NCBI GenBank assembly: GCA_019916065.1
Contig: CM034240.1
Span: 41,923,180-41,987,179 of the forward strand
Origin: Vitellaria paradoxa
Lineage: Eukaryota > Streptophyta > Magnoliopsida > Ericales > Sapotaceae
DNA: 64,000 bases
Reading direction: 5' to 3'
Part shown: piece after piece, positions 35,901 to 47,700 of the stretch
Numbering within the stretch: the first letter of the stretch is position 1
How the letters are laid out: the number at the start of each line of letters is the position of its first letter
Translations under genes and position numbers: made by a program
Notes under the pieces: model-generated
Database searches by the model: none
Told to the model about the DNA's origin: nothing
What the model saw: the letters and a program-made list of their open reading frames with translations, nothing else

Positions 35901-37748
35901 TATTGTTTAAAACTGTACATTCAAACTGAATATATTTTTAAGAAACAGACGACTTAAGATGCGATTGAAGTGACAAAAAATAAGATAAAATAAAATAAAG
36001 TAAAATAAGTTGTGAGTTCGTAATTCGTACAACGAAATAAGGGTGCGTTTGGAGTCTCAAAAAAAATCAATGGATGGAATTGATGTGATGTAAAAATGAT
36101 AGGTGACAAAATGTGATTGGAGGAATTTAAAAACTTTTGAAGTTTTTTGAAGTTTTTTGATTTTTTTTGTGGCTCCAAACGAGCCCTAAGTTATAAGTCC
36201 GTAATTCGTGCAGTGAGATAAAAAGTAAATAATTTTTAAAATTTTTTGATATATTTTATCTTTTTTAAGAGTTTTTTGTCACTTCAAACGAGGTCTTATA
36301 TGAGAAAAATAAATTTTGAGTAACCTAGTGTGTGTTTGGAGTGATAAAAAGTAAAAAAAGTTGTGAATTCGTAATGCATACAGTGAAAGAAAAAAGTTGA
36401 TATGACAAAAAATTTATAAAAATTTATAAAATTTTTTAAAACTACAAACGATGCCTAGTCATGGGATTGCTGCTTTTACCTAACGGTATTGGGCAAATCT
36501 CTCTTGTATAGCATTACAACATCACACGAACAAAAAAAATAAATAAATATAAATAAAATGAAAAATAAAATTATGGATGATATTCGTTTGCTAATCCAGA
36601 ACTAATGCTGAATTTTAACATGCACGCAGATGATCAACCAAGAAATCTACACCACGTTGACTATCTCAGCAGTATTGTACGCAGCAGTATTCACTCCAGT
36701 GGTCAGCTACCTCTACGACCCATCGAAGAGATACGTAAACTACAGGAGACGAACGATTCAGCACGCAAGGCGCGACACCGAGCTTCGAATTCTTGTCTGC
36801 ATTACAGAAGAAGAGCTAGTCAGCGGCGCACTGAACCTCCTCAGGGCCACCTACTCCGCCCGAGACAGACCTCTCGGAGTCTACGTCCTAGACCTAATAG
36901 AGCTCGTCGGGCGCGACGTTCCGATGCTGATCAACCACCAATTCCACATCCGGAGATCTTCGAACGCGACCAGAACCGACAGAGTGATCAACGCGTTCAA
37001 ACACTACGAGCTTCGCAACGAAGGAACGTTGAGCAACCAGTTCTTCACATCCATCACAACTTACCCTACGATGCACGACGACGTTTGCACACTGGCTCTG
37101 GAGAAGAGCACTTCAATCATGATCATCCCGTTCCAGAAATCCGCTGACAAATCGGTCAAGGCCGTGACCAAGAACGCCCTCAACAAAGCCCCTTGCTCGG
37201 TCGGAATACTAGTCGATCGAAAGATCATCACCAATTTCGTCAGCGACAACCTCTCGCAATCCACGACCTGCGTCTGCGTGATCTTCACCGGAGGGCCTGA
37301 CTCGCGCGAGGCCTTGGCGTACGGCGTCCGAATGGCGGAGAACCCGAGCACGAGGCTCACCGTGATTCGGATCTTCGCGGAGGACGAGTTCGTCTCCGAT
37401 TTGATGGCGGCGAAGCTCGATTTGAAGGCGATTACGGATTTCAGGACCGGGTGTAAGGAGAGCGAGGATTATCGAATCGAGTACCATGAGGTGGGGGTGA
37501 GCGATGGGGCGGAGACTTATAAGGTGCTTCTGTCGATCGATGCGGGTTATGATTTTATACTGGTGGGGAGGAGGATGGATGAGGAGTCGCCGCTGCTGGC
37601 TGGGATTGCTGAGTGGGAAAGTGAACCCAATGGGGAGTTGGGGGCTATTGGGGACATAGTTTCTTCTCCGGATATGAAAGGGAATGCTTCTGTGCTTGTC
37701 TTGCAACAGCAATCGACCGTTGAGGATTTGATGAAGAAATTTGGATGA
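32968..37748 (+). CDS. CHX-family cation/H+ antiporter with altered transport-site motif
   Basis: Three exons (32968-33210, 34648-35652, 36630-37748) join in frame to 788 aa, the normal CHX length. Plant CHX proteins (CPA2 family) exchange K+ or Na+ for H+ in endomembranes or plasma membrane. The first ~420 residues are a hydrophobic antiporter domain (PTFVADMLTGIIIGP, FLIGVRTDL, NSEIGRLALS, LQAHFGALVLGLAVP). The rest is a soluble, universal-stress-like tail (ELRILVCITEE, TCVCVIFTGGPDSREALAYG, GYDFILVGRR). Where most CHX proteins have an ND or SD motif after EIGRxAxS, this one reads SIISNSLGF (Asn at about residue 217), so the aspartate is missing. The usual KGxxE motif reads SAQGFFDI. All borders are GT-AG and the frame is intact, so it is probably expressed, but ion transport may be altered. 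I cannot assign a CHX subgroup. Confidence 0.88.
33360..33505. repeat. TIR-element family B fragment in CHX intron 1
   Basis: It carries the family core ATAATTCGTACAGTGAGATAAA and ends CAGTGCGTCAAACACACCTTAA. Only the right end is clear. The rest of intron 1 (33211-34647) shows no coding potential. Confidence 0.5.
36041..36186. mobile_element. PIF/Harbinger-like MITE, family A, in CHX intron 2
   Basis: The left end GGGTGCGTTTGGAGTCTCA and right end GTGGCTCCAAACGAGCCC are inverted repeats flanked by TAA on both sides. The interior GATGTGATGTAAAAATGATAG and TTTTGAAGTTTTTTGA match the copy at 17030. It appears to have inserted into an older family B element, since CGTAATTCGT sequence flanks it on both sides. 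Confidence 0.85.
36328..36454. mobile_element. TIR element, family B, in CHX intron 2
   Basis: It starts GTGTGTGTTTGGAGTGATA and ends ACTACAAACGATGC, flanked by CTA on both sides. The interior has GTGAATTCGTAATGCATACA and GTGAAAGAAAAAAGTTGATAT, the family B core. Confidence 0.7.
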
Positions 37749-38353
37749 GTTGTTGTTTGTAGTTTTTGTATAACAATTTTTTTTTTTTTTTTAGAGGCTG
37801 GCCAGTGTTGTTTCTGACATTCAACTTTTATATTCTGATCCAAGATTAGGTTCTGTAATTTAGCTCCATGCTTCTTTATGTGCTTGTGGGTGTGCGCATT
37901 TCCATAGGGAAGTAGTGTTGTTTTAGTTTAATCAAGGGTGCACCTATTTATATTTTACAAATAAATTTTTATACTCTATTTTATTTTTTACTAGATAAAA
38001 TTATACAATTATCTTCATTCTTGTAAAAGACTGTTTATAATATTAAAATTATACAATATATCTTATTAAAAAAATAAAATTAATTTAATTAATGAAAAAG
38101 TATAATGGAGTATAAGAATATATTTGTGAAATGCAAATAGATCCACCTTTAATCAAATTATTTATATTATTTTATTATATTTTAGACCAACACATAATGT
38201 CGTGTTAGTTTGTCGTGTTCGAACTTAAATTGCTCATGATCAAGCCAAACTCAAGTCAAGCGTGAAACATTAATAAATTATATGGACTTCCTTCAAAAAC
38301 TTATTAAATGCAAAATATCATCAAATTTTCTTTTTGGAAATGTTAATAACTTA

Positions 38354-38684
38354 AGTGCCATTTGATATATTTATTTTGACTTCATTTTTTATTTTACAAT
38401 TTTAAAAACAAAAAAAATAGTTTAAAACACATTTGGTCGCTTGTTTTTTCAAAATTTATTTAGAAAAGAGAAAATAGATTTACACATGAAATGTAAAATG
38501 GCAAAAAGTCATTTTGAGTGTTTTCAGCTCAAAATAAGAAAAATTTCAAATACCAAAAACTAAAAATATGAAACAAAATGCGTTTTTTATTTTCTTTCTG
38601 TTGGAATTTTTAAAATATAAAGCACATAAAATAAAAAAATAAAAAAATAAAAATGAAAAATACAAATACAAATCAAATAATACC
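38354..38684. mobile_element. ~331 bp TIR element flanked by TTA
   Basis: The left end AGTGCCATTTGATATATTTA pairs with the right end ACAAATCAAATAATACC. TTA is present on both sides. The interior has inverted poly-purine arms and no coding potential. Confidence 0.65.
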
Positions 38685-38789
38685 TTAATTATTGTATAAC
38701 TTCAAATTTATGGCAATTCTTATCAACAAACTCTTAATTTCTACAATTGCTAGAATTGACTATAGGATCTATCAATATAGAATCACTTA

Positions 38790-38926
38790 GAGTGAGTTTG
38801 GAGTAAGATAAATTGAGATAAATTGAGAGTTCGTAATACGTGCAGTGAAAGAAAAAGTTATAATGATATAAAATTAACAGAGATTTATAGAATTTTTTAG
38901 AATTTGTTTGCAAACCAAACGGAGCC
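38790..38926. mobile_element. TIR element, family B, flanked by TTA
   Basis: It starts GAGTGAGTTTGGAGTAAGAT and ends GCAAACCAAACGGAGCC, with TTA on both sides. The core reads AGAGTTCGTAATACGTGCAG, then TGAAAGAAAAAGTT and TAACAGAGATTTATAGA. It is the reverse orientation of the copies at 40204 and 48868. Confidence 0.8.
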
Positions 38927-39745
38927 TTAGTTATTCCATGCTTGGAGTGCCAAATTTTGATTAAAAAAATAAGAGTTTGTTTCACCTCCATTCTCTGTGG
39001 TTGTTTACTTAAATTTTACATGTTTTATAAATGTGCACTTAAACTCCTTCAATCAGATTTTTCATACAAAAAGTGGCTTTTGATTGATTTAATGCTATAA
39101 AATTATTTTTTTATCTTTATTATTAATAAAAAAATGTTTATATTATGATACAATGTATATTTTTTATATATAAAAATTACATTATAATTAATTTATTAAA
39201 TTTTGTGTGAAAGTTTTCTTATTTTAGTACTTTAAATTAGAGATAATTGTCTTTTTACTCCTGTACTTAATGTGAAAATTATTTATACCCCTGAATTTTA
39301 AAATTTACCTTTGTATCCTTTCTACTTTAGAGTAAAGTGAAGTTATAAATGGTGTTAAATTTCTAAGTGAAAAGATAAAAATACCCATTAAAAATTAAAT
39401 AAAATCAGTGAGTGTAAGTGCAGATAATATAAAGTATAGAGAGCATAAATGTAAATTTTAAACTTACATAGAGTCAAAATTATTACGTTTGATGAATTTT
39501 TTAACGTTTTCACTTTAATTCAAAATATAAGAGATGTAAAAATATGTTTTTAAAGTTTAAAGGATATAAATGATTTTCACTTTAAATATGGGTAAAAAGG
39601 AAATTGTCCCATTAAATTATTATTCTTCGTATTAATATTTTAAATTTATATTATATATAAATAAGTAATTATATATAATAAATTATTATTAATTTTTTCT
39701 ATTAATAATCTAATAAAGTAAACATGGAAATAGAAATTACACCAT

Positions 39746-39881
39746 GGGTGCATTTGGTTTGCTAAAAATTGCTGAAAAATTTTAAAAATCTATAAAAATT
39801 TCTAAAAATTATTAATTTTTTATCTCACTACATGAATTACAAACCCATAAATCATCACTTTTTATCACTTCAAATGCACTC
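39746..39881. mobile_element. TIR element, family C
   Basis: It starts GGGTGCATTTGGTTTGCTAA and ends CACTTCAAATGCACTC. The interior TTTTTATCTCACTACATGAA and ATCACTTTTTATCACTTC is shared with the copy at 40736. Confidence 0.7.
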
Positions 39882-40203
39882 TATAATTAATTTTTAATTT
39901 TTTTGGAAATCTTTTTAATATTTTAATATTTTAAATTATTACACTTCACATTAATATTTTAAATTTAAATTATATATAAATTAGTAATTTTGCATATATA
40001 TATATATATATATATATAATCATTTTTTATGTTAATAATATAATAAATTTAACATGGAAGAGAGAGAAATTTAATCTCTCATTTTTTTTCCACTTATTTT
40101 CCATTAACATCAAACAATAATGGATGATCCTTACTCTCGTATTTATTTCTCCTGTATTTTTTATATTAATGATAAGGATATAAAAGTAAGTTCATAACAT
40201 TAA

Positions 40204-40348
40204 GGGTGAATTTGATTTGCAAATAAACTCCAAAAATCTCTATAAATCTCTGTTAACTTTATATCATATTAATTTTATCTTTCACTGCACGCATTATCAA
40301 CTCTCAATTTATCTCAATTTATCTCACTTTACCCTACTTCAAACTCAA
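40204..40348. mobile_element. TIR element, family B
   Basis: It starts GGGTGAATTTGATTTGCAAA. It continues with ATCTCTATAAATCTCTGTTA and TTTCACTGCACGCATTATCA. The right end (CTTCAAACTCAAAT) is diverged. It is the same orientation and family as 48868. Confidence 0.7.
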
Positions 40349-40735
40349 ATTGGTCAAAAGTAATTTTTACTTTTTTTAAATGAAAATTTTAATAAAAGGG
40401 ATCATGGGAATAGAATATAAACTTTAAGGGGACTAAGTGCACATTTATAATACTCGTAGGGTTTAGGTGTACAAAACTAAAATCACATATAGTGTCAGTG
40501 AAATAAACCAAAAAAATTAAAAAAAGAGCAAATTTTGAACTATTGAATGTTTGATGTGTTTTCGAAAAGTGTGGAAAAATTAAAAAAAAAGTTAGAAAAT
40601 TTTGAAAAAGTTGAAATAAGTTAAAGATTTTTAGTGTAAAGAAAGGTAAAAAATTAAAAAATTTTAGCCATATTGGATACACTGAACCAACATTTAATTT
40701 ATATTTTTTAACCACAATTTAAGTATTCCTATTTA

Positions 40736-40883
40736 GGGTGCGTTTAGTTTGCTAAAAATTGTTAAAATATTTTAAAAATTTATAAAAATTTTTAAAAGTT
40801 ATTTATTTTTTATCTCACTACATAAATTACGAATTCTTAAATTATCTCATTTTACCTCACTTTTTATCACTCCAAACACATCT
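40736..40883. mobile_element. TIR element, family C, flanked by TTA
   Basis: It starts GGGTGCGTTTAGTTTGCTAA and ends CACTCCAAACACATCT, with TTA on both sides. It lies about 160 bp upstream of the HemW-type start codon, so it is part of that gene's promoter region. Confidence 0.75.
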
Positions 40884-40984
40884 TTATTACTTTTACGAAG
40901 TACAATCTCATTCCCATTTGTAAATTAACAGAAACTTTACTCAAAATTACAGACCGAACCATTCACAGCCCCTCCCCCCCCCCC

Positions 40985-41017
40985 TCTCTCTATCTCTCTC
41001 TCTCTCTCTCTCTCTTC
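40985..41017. repeat. (CT)n microsatellite in the 5' leader of the HemW-type gene
   Basis: A C-run followed by a CT repeat ends about 28 bases before the ATG at 41045. Confidence 0.85.
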
Positions 41018-41044
41018 CATATATTATATCAACCCCATCCAGCC

Positions 41045-42067
41045 ATGCTCAGAGCAATTTTTAATCCACTTTTATTGACAATCCCAACCAACTCCAGACC
41101 CCCGAGTAGATTTTACGCCGTCTCCCATGTAGCGAAACAAACACCACCAACTGTTCGACAAAATGCCACACCCAACACAACAACCATCTCCGCCTCGCAC
41201 AATCTCCTTCCTACTTCCGCTTATGTCCACCTCCCCTTCTGTCGAAAGCGCTGCCACTACTGCGACTTCCCCATCGTCGCTCTCGGCTTGTCTTCAAGCC
41301 AGACTGACGACAACGATCCTCGAATCCTCAACTACATCCAACTCCTCTGCAGGGAAATCATGGCCACGGTGTTGGTAGTTAACCACCACCCACCTCTTGA
41401 AACAGTCTTCTTTGGGGGCGGCACGCCTTCACTGGTGCCTCCGAGGCTCGTTTTGTCAGTTCTCGAGACATTGAGTTCCAAATTCGGGGTGTGCTCTGAT
41501 GCCGAGATATCCATGGAAATGGATCCCGGAACATTTGATGCCCAGAAGATGAAGGAATTGATGGGGTTGGGTGTGAACAGAGTCTCTCTGGGCGTTCAAG
41601 CCTTTCAAGATGAGTTGCTCAAGGCTTGTGGGAGAGCTCACGGTGTCAAGGAGGTTCACGAGGCAATTGAGATTGTTGGCTCATGTGGGGTTGAGAATTG
41701 GAGTATGGACCTCATATCTTCTCTCCCTCACCAAACACCACAAATGTGGGAAGAGACTCTTCAACTCACTATTGAAGCACAGCCTACCCACATATCCGTC
41801 TACGATTTGCAAGTCGAAGAAGGAACCAAATTCGGAATTCTGTAAGTGATTGGTTGTTTAAAGTGTTCAAGAAACTGTTCTTGTTTAGTTTTGGTTGAAA
41901 TAGTTTATGAAATATTCTTTTATTTATGCATATATATATATATATATATCTATGTTAGATTATTCTATATCTTAATTCTTAGTAAATAGTTAGATTTATT
42001 TTGATATGTAAATCATTACCATATATGTCCCTAATTATAAATTTATTTAAAAATATCTTCCTAACTT

Positions 42068-42098
<31 letters not shown>

Positions 42099-43053
42099 GA
42101 GAAGACGTAAATATTTTATATTCTTTCAATTCTTTTTCTTATCTTTTACATTTTTAACATAATGTTGGAGTAGGTTTTTAATTAGGTCTCGTCACAATTC
42201 ACGTTGTGCCTGTGTATGCATGGCTAGGGTGAGGGGGCTGTTAGAAGCTTCTTTTGCTAATTCTATTTCTCTGTCTTTTATTTTTTTCAACATCATATCA
42301 TAGCTATATTTCTGTGTTTTTTATATAGAATATTCTAATAGAGATATATGTAAAAAATATTTCATAATCTAGTCTAAAATATTTCGACAGTTTTTATTTT
42401 GAAACTGACATTGGAATGATCACAGGTACACGCCAGGGGAATTCCCTCTGCCTTCTGACACCCAATCAGCAGAATTCTATAGAATGGCTTCAAGAATGCT
42501 TTCAAATGTGGGTTACAACCATTATGAAATTAGCAGCTACAGCAAGAGTGGTTTCGAGTGCAAACACAATCTTACCTACTGGAAGAACAAATCGTTCTAT
42601 GGTTTCGGCCTCGGCTCTGCCAGTTATGTGGGCGGAGTAAGGTTTTCGAGGCCAAAGAAGGTGAAAGAATATGCGATTTATGTGCAGAATTTGGAGAATG
42701 GGACAGTGGCGAGCCAAGGGGATGGTTGTGCCGACGCCCAGGACATGGCCATGGACTCTGTGATGCTCTCCCTGAGAACTGCCAGGGGGTTGGATTTGAA
42801 GTCATTTAAAGAGGCATTTGGAAGCTCTCTTGTTCACTCTCTTTGCAAGGCTTATAGACCTTTTGTGGAAAGTGGGCATGTGGTTTGCTTGGATGAGGAC
42901 AGGAGGAGCATTACATTAGATCAATTTTGCTCCTTGCTGTCTGATGAGCACAAGACAGAAGAGATTGTGGGGTTTATTAGGCTCAGTGATCCAGACGGTT
43001 TCCTTCTATCTAACGAGCTAATATCCCTTGCATTCAGGGTCATAGCTCCATAA
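41045..43053 (+). CDS. HemW-type radical-SAM protein (coproporphyrinogen oxidase-like), organellar
   Basis: Two exons (41045-41841, 42426-43053) join in phase to 474 aa; the Arabidopsis relative At5g63290 is about 480 aa. The radical-SAM iron-sulfur motif is PFCRKRCHYCDFP, with cysteines at about residues 66, 70 and 73. The residue after the third cysteine is Asp, then Phe, as in HemW; HemN enzymes have a further cysteine there. This favours a heme-trafficking chaperone over a true coproporphyrinogen III dehydrogenase. Other marks are FFGGGTPSLVPPRL, SMEMDPGTFD, NRVSLGVQAFQDELLKACGR, YEISSYSKSGFECKHNLTYW and GFGLGSASY. The first ~50 residues are rich in Ser, Thr, Pro, Arg and Asn with few acidic residues, which suggests a transit peptide. 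The intron is 584 bp and GT-AG. The neighbouring gene is convergent. Confidence 0.92.
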
Positions 43054-44344
43054 ACTGCAAATCTGTAATACTTCTTGAAACTCCAAGGTCTGTCCAAGTA
43101 GTTAAAAGTTTATGAGCCTTCAAATGTATAGTGTGGTTCAGTGATACCCAAAACAAAACCCTGCAGTGTTTAGCTTTCCATGACCTTTGGGGGGAAGGAG
43201 GATGAAAGATATCAGATATTAAGATGACCAAGATGATAATCAATGGTTCTTTTTTTTTTTTTTTTTTGGGTCCTGGGTTGGGCAGTATTATCACTGAGAG
43301 GCTGTTTGGAGCTCAAAAAGTTAGAATGAAATGTAATATGAGTTATTTTTTGTTGTTTGAATTATAATTAATAAACCACAAAAAATAGAAATGAACAGCG
43401 AAGATGTATTCTTACAAATTCTAACGTATTTTTTTGACTTGGTAGAGTTTTTTTGGGAACTTTTTGAGCTCCAAATGCACTCTAAATGTGATCTGGGAAG
43501 GAATCAGCCTTACTGAAAGCTATATCCATTCTAAACCGATCCCGGCTAAGTTTACACGCATATGCTATTAATAATATGTTAAAAAATAGAATACATTTAT
43601 TTCTTTTTAACTCAAACTTCCGAACAGCTGAAAAGGAAATTATTATTACCAAAGGCCCAAATCAAAACTTTTAAAAGTAAGAAAAAAAAATAAATGGGTT
43701 GTTAATCACAAAATGCTTAGTTTTTTACAGTGTCATATTTCATTCCACAACAAGAAATGCATGAAACTCTTAATTTTACAGTCTTTCATCTTTCATTTTA
43801 CAACAACAAAAGGCATTAATTTTGAAAAGGGGAACGATGTCTTGCCATGCAAATCTTCTGGTCTGAAAGCTTCCATTGACCATTGGCAGTTCCACAGGGT
43901 AATCCTGTTGGAAATCAAAATCAAATTGGCACCACATACATGAAAATCTTCACAATCACAGATTCTGTCACCAATCCCCAATTCTTTCTCCTGGCCAGAA
44001 ATTCCTAGAGCTTGACCTGGAAAAGAGTATAGCCATCACTTACCAAGATTCATTTGTCCACTTGAACTCATACATACAAGTGCATTGCAAATGCTAAATC
44101 AACTCAGAAACCAAATAATTCAAGTGGTTTATTTTTCTTTTTAATTAGTAGTTAGCAAAAATAATTACAGTATATTAAAGGCCAAGTGCAAAGTTCTAGA
44201 TGTCACTCGAGAAACAGTTTATTGCACTAATACTAAATTACTATATATAGAGGGATATTTTGAAGCTGTATCAGAAATTCTCACAATTATTCAACTTCCC
44301 ACTATTTTTTTCCCATAACTGTTTTGTTTTATATAGGCAACTGT

Positions 44345-44392
<48 letters not shown>

Positions 44393-44760
44393 GTATATAT
44401 ATTTTAATTCTAACCCAAAGAAAGCAATCCATTTGGAAAGGATAGGGAAAAAGGGAAGAAAAATTCTTCATACATTATAAGAAGAATAGGAAAATTCCAC
44501 ACATAGCCCCTAGTTATTGATTTCAAAGCTGACAAGAAAAATTAACAAAAAAAAAAAAAAATCCAAATACAACCAACCTTCCCCTTGTAATGGTTAATAA
44601 AACCATCGTACCAAGATATAATGACCAGAGAAGGAAAGTCACTACTTTAAAAAAACCTCAGTTCAGTTAATAAGCTCACTGCAGATTTCCTGAAATTCAG
44701 CAGTCTCTTTTTACGTAATTCTTCTAAACTTGGGGGGGGGGGGGGGTTAATGTTTACCGA
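43054..44760. other. Convergent intergenic region between the HemW-type and C2H2 genes
   Basis: The two genes end tail to tail. The first ~200 bases probably hold the 3' UTR of the HemW-type gene. A TIR element (43296-43482), a (CT)n run of about 42 bases (44349-44391) and a G-run at about 44741-44756 are present. Reading frames across the CT run encode only repetitive peptides. Confidence 0.65.
43296..43482. mobile_element. TIR element related to family A
   Basis: The left end GAGGCTGTTTGGAGCTCAAA plus AAGTT pairs with the right end AACTTTTTGAGCTCCAAATG. The target duplication is unclear. Confidence 0.7.
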
Positions 44761-47700
44761 CTAAGAGGGCTTTGTTTTTCTTCCAAGTCGTGAAATGCGC
44801 TTCAGCTCTTGGGTTCCTTTTCTCATCTCTCTGCACATACCAGTGTTTAAAAAAAAAAAATTCAATTCCCTGCTAAAGTTTGGGAAATTAATGCAGCGGG
44901 TGACAGCTTAGAATGGCACCTCTGGTACAAATAAACAATTGCATAGAAGATGGGGAGCAGCATCAAGGTCAATATTGAAATGGCCAAATAGAAAATGCTT
45001 GTATGCTTCTGCAGAGATTAAACAATTCAACAGCAGGTATCAACGGAGATAAATAAAGAATCAGGCAGATCCAACATAATTTCCGCAGTGCAAAGACTAT
45101 GAAACAGAACTAAAAAATTATCTGCATGCACTTTCCTCCATTTGACAGCAAGTAATAAACCTTTTGACTGATTGATTGTATTCATTTGATCAAAATGTTA
45201 TCTAGACTTTTCCCGCTGCTCAAAGGGATAAGATAGCTGAAGTGTCCATATTTTCAAGAAGGGGTGAAATTAAGCTTTGGAACTATTACTATTGGGCTCA
45301 AGCTCCGCTCAACAAAGAACAATTAAGGCTCGAGATTGGCCTACAAGTAGCTTGACTAAGTAAAACGACATCATTTGGTCCTAAATATAATAAAGCAAAA
45401 CAAATAACTCGACTAAACCAAAACAACATCATTTTGAACAAAAAATATTATAAAAAAAATATGTATTATTTTGTCGAGCCAGCTTTTGAGCGAGCACTTT
45501 TAAGCTTGAGCTCGATTTTAAGTAAGACGCAACTTGAGCTCGAATTTGGCTCGTTAAGGCCAAGAATCAAACTTGAGCTAGGCTTTTTTCAAGCGGAGCT
45601 TGAGTAGCTCATGAGTGGTTCGATTCATGACCACCCCAACTACCAAGGCACATTGCAACACCTTGTTGACTGTTGAGTAATAATATCTAACTGGGAAGAT
45701 AAATGGGAACTGTTATTAACAAGTGAAACTTGATTTTTAATTTCAAGCTATACCAATAACATTGACAAGTCAAGACTTACCCTGGCGCCTCTAGAAAAGG
45801 GTTTTCGTCCTTTAGAGCAGGTGTGAGCATCACAGAATTGCCGCAAGAAAATTTCTACAAATACAATCATAAAAAACTTAAAGTGACCTGCAGAAGAAAA
45901 GGCATAACATATCTTCTTGGAACATAAAAGAGTACCATGTAAACGGTTTGCTGAGGGACTCTGATGAGCAGGAAAGCAACTGTCAGCAAGAGTCTGCATA
46001 GAAGGCACCAGATAAGAACACAGAATAAACATTATGATAAGCAATGCAAGAGATATAGGAGTCGTAAACAACCTCACATAATTGGCGATTCTTTGCAGCT
46101 GCTGCAGGATTGCATTTGGTTTTAGAAATCATTTTAATCGAATCCATCACAAGGTCACAATGCAATGCCCCACATAAATCTGCTAAGCACTTGCTATGAC
46201 TCTGGAAAGTTCATTACTTGTCAGAAAAAAAAGAATACAAGGGAGTTACCATATTATATTACCATATGTCAAATCAAATTAATGTAGAAGCTCATATAGG
46301 AACTCCAAAAACCACATGCAATTAATTGATTGCTAAAAGGATATAACGCATGTCGAGCTCCCCCTTAAAGATACACAATTCAAGCTATCATTACTTTAAG
46401 CAGAGGAAAGGAAACTTCTCAACCTTCGTCTCGAAGGGTGGTTTAGAAATCTATTCCATCTCACTAAAATGATGACGAGAATAATAATTAATGGAAACAT
46501 AGCCCTTGTGAGTAAGCATATTCATTGCATCTTTTTTACGCAACTCTTTCTTGTAAAAAAAAGGAAAAAAAAAGTTGAGTGATTAAGAAAGAAAAACTTA
46601 TCTTCTGTACTAATTATAAGGCTTTTCTGATTCTATTTTAAAATAATATATAATCCAGGAATTTTCAGATCAATTGGTTTTAGGTCAAATTTAGTTTAGG
46701 CTAGCTGATTCAACAAATATAGGAGATTTATTGCCTAATAAATACAAGAAATTTGAATGAAGATTAACAATAAATAAAGCCTTAGTTATATATGTCAAAC
46801 AACGAAACAAACAACTGAAATGAGTGACTGTGAACATCCTGAGTAATAGTGAAACAATGCAGGAGATTTCTCCCTTGTAGCACAATAATTTTAAAAAACT
46901 ATAACTTAAACAATAGCGTGTATGAAAAACAAAGAAAAGAATTCAGGGTCTACATACAGCATTTAGGAGATTGTAGTGTCTGTTGTCAAAATGTTGATCA
47001 AGAAATTTTTCTGCTCGGAATATTTTCTTACAATATCCACATCGCCATTCATTTGTATCCACATGGATCTTATGCTGCTCCTGATCTCTAAAGATATCAT
47101 TTTCAGGATGAAGCCTACACTTCCTTGAGATCTGATAATTTTCTCGTTCCACAAAAGGCATCAAATACTGCAAGAAAACATGTAAACGCATGTAATCACC
47201 AAATTTTAATTTAAAAAAAGCCAATCAATGCGTTACTGCATTGTTAATCTACAAAATTTATTTCACGGATTACCTCGTCAATAATTTTCCAAGCTGCTCT
47301 ACTTCTTTCTCTGGAACAATGTATTTCATGAGCATGTTGCTCTTCTTGCCCAAGTGTTCTAAAGTATCAAATTAAAATCTAGATTACTTGGAAACATTTA
47401 CAGAAACTGATGTAAATAGACATCATCATCAGGCAGCAACTTAACTGATTACTACCATTATATAAAAAAATCCCATATTTCCATCCACATTAAGATTATG
47501 CTACAGTACTTACCAAAAAGAGGGGGGGGGGAGGGAAAGATTATGCTACAGTAATATTACCTTTTAGCCGCATACCCTTCTGTGCCCTGCAGCGCAAATC
47601 AGCTTCAGCCGAGTTAAATAAGTAAAAAAGGAACCAATAAATCGTATAAACATATATGGAATATTCATAACTATTTATATACATATCCACATGCACATAC

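Larger units (their letters stand above)
37749..41044. other. Intergenic region rich in short TIR elements
   Basis: No gene is visible between CHX and the HemW-type gene. At least five short inverted-repeat elements lie here and are listed separately, with AT-rich filler and a (TA)n run at about 39999-40019. The immediate leader of the downstream gene is a CT microsatellite. Confidence 0.7.

Noticed and set aside
36605..37147. 180-codon Arg-rich plus-strand frame
   Set aside because: It is an out-of-frame shadow of CHX exon 3.
44260..44471. Frames with SLSLSL or RERERE strings
   Set aside because: They are translations of a CT microsatellite.
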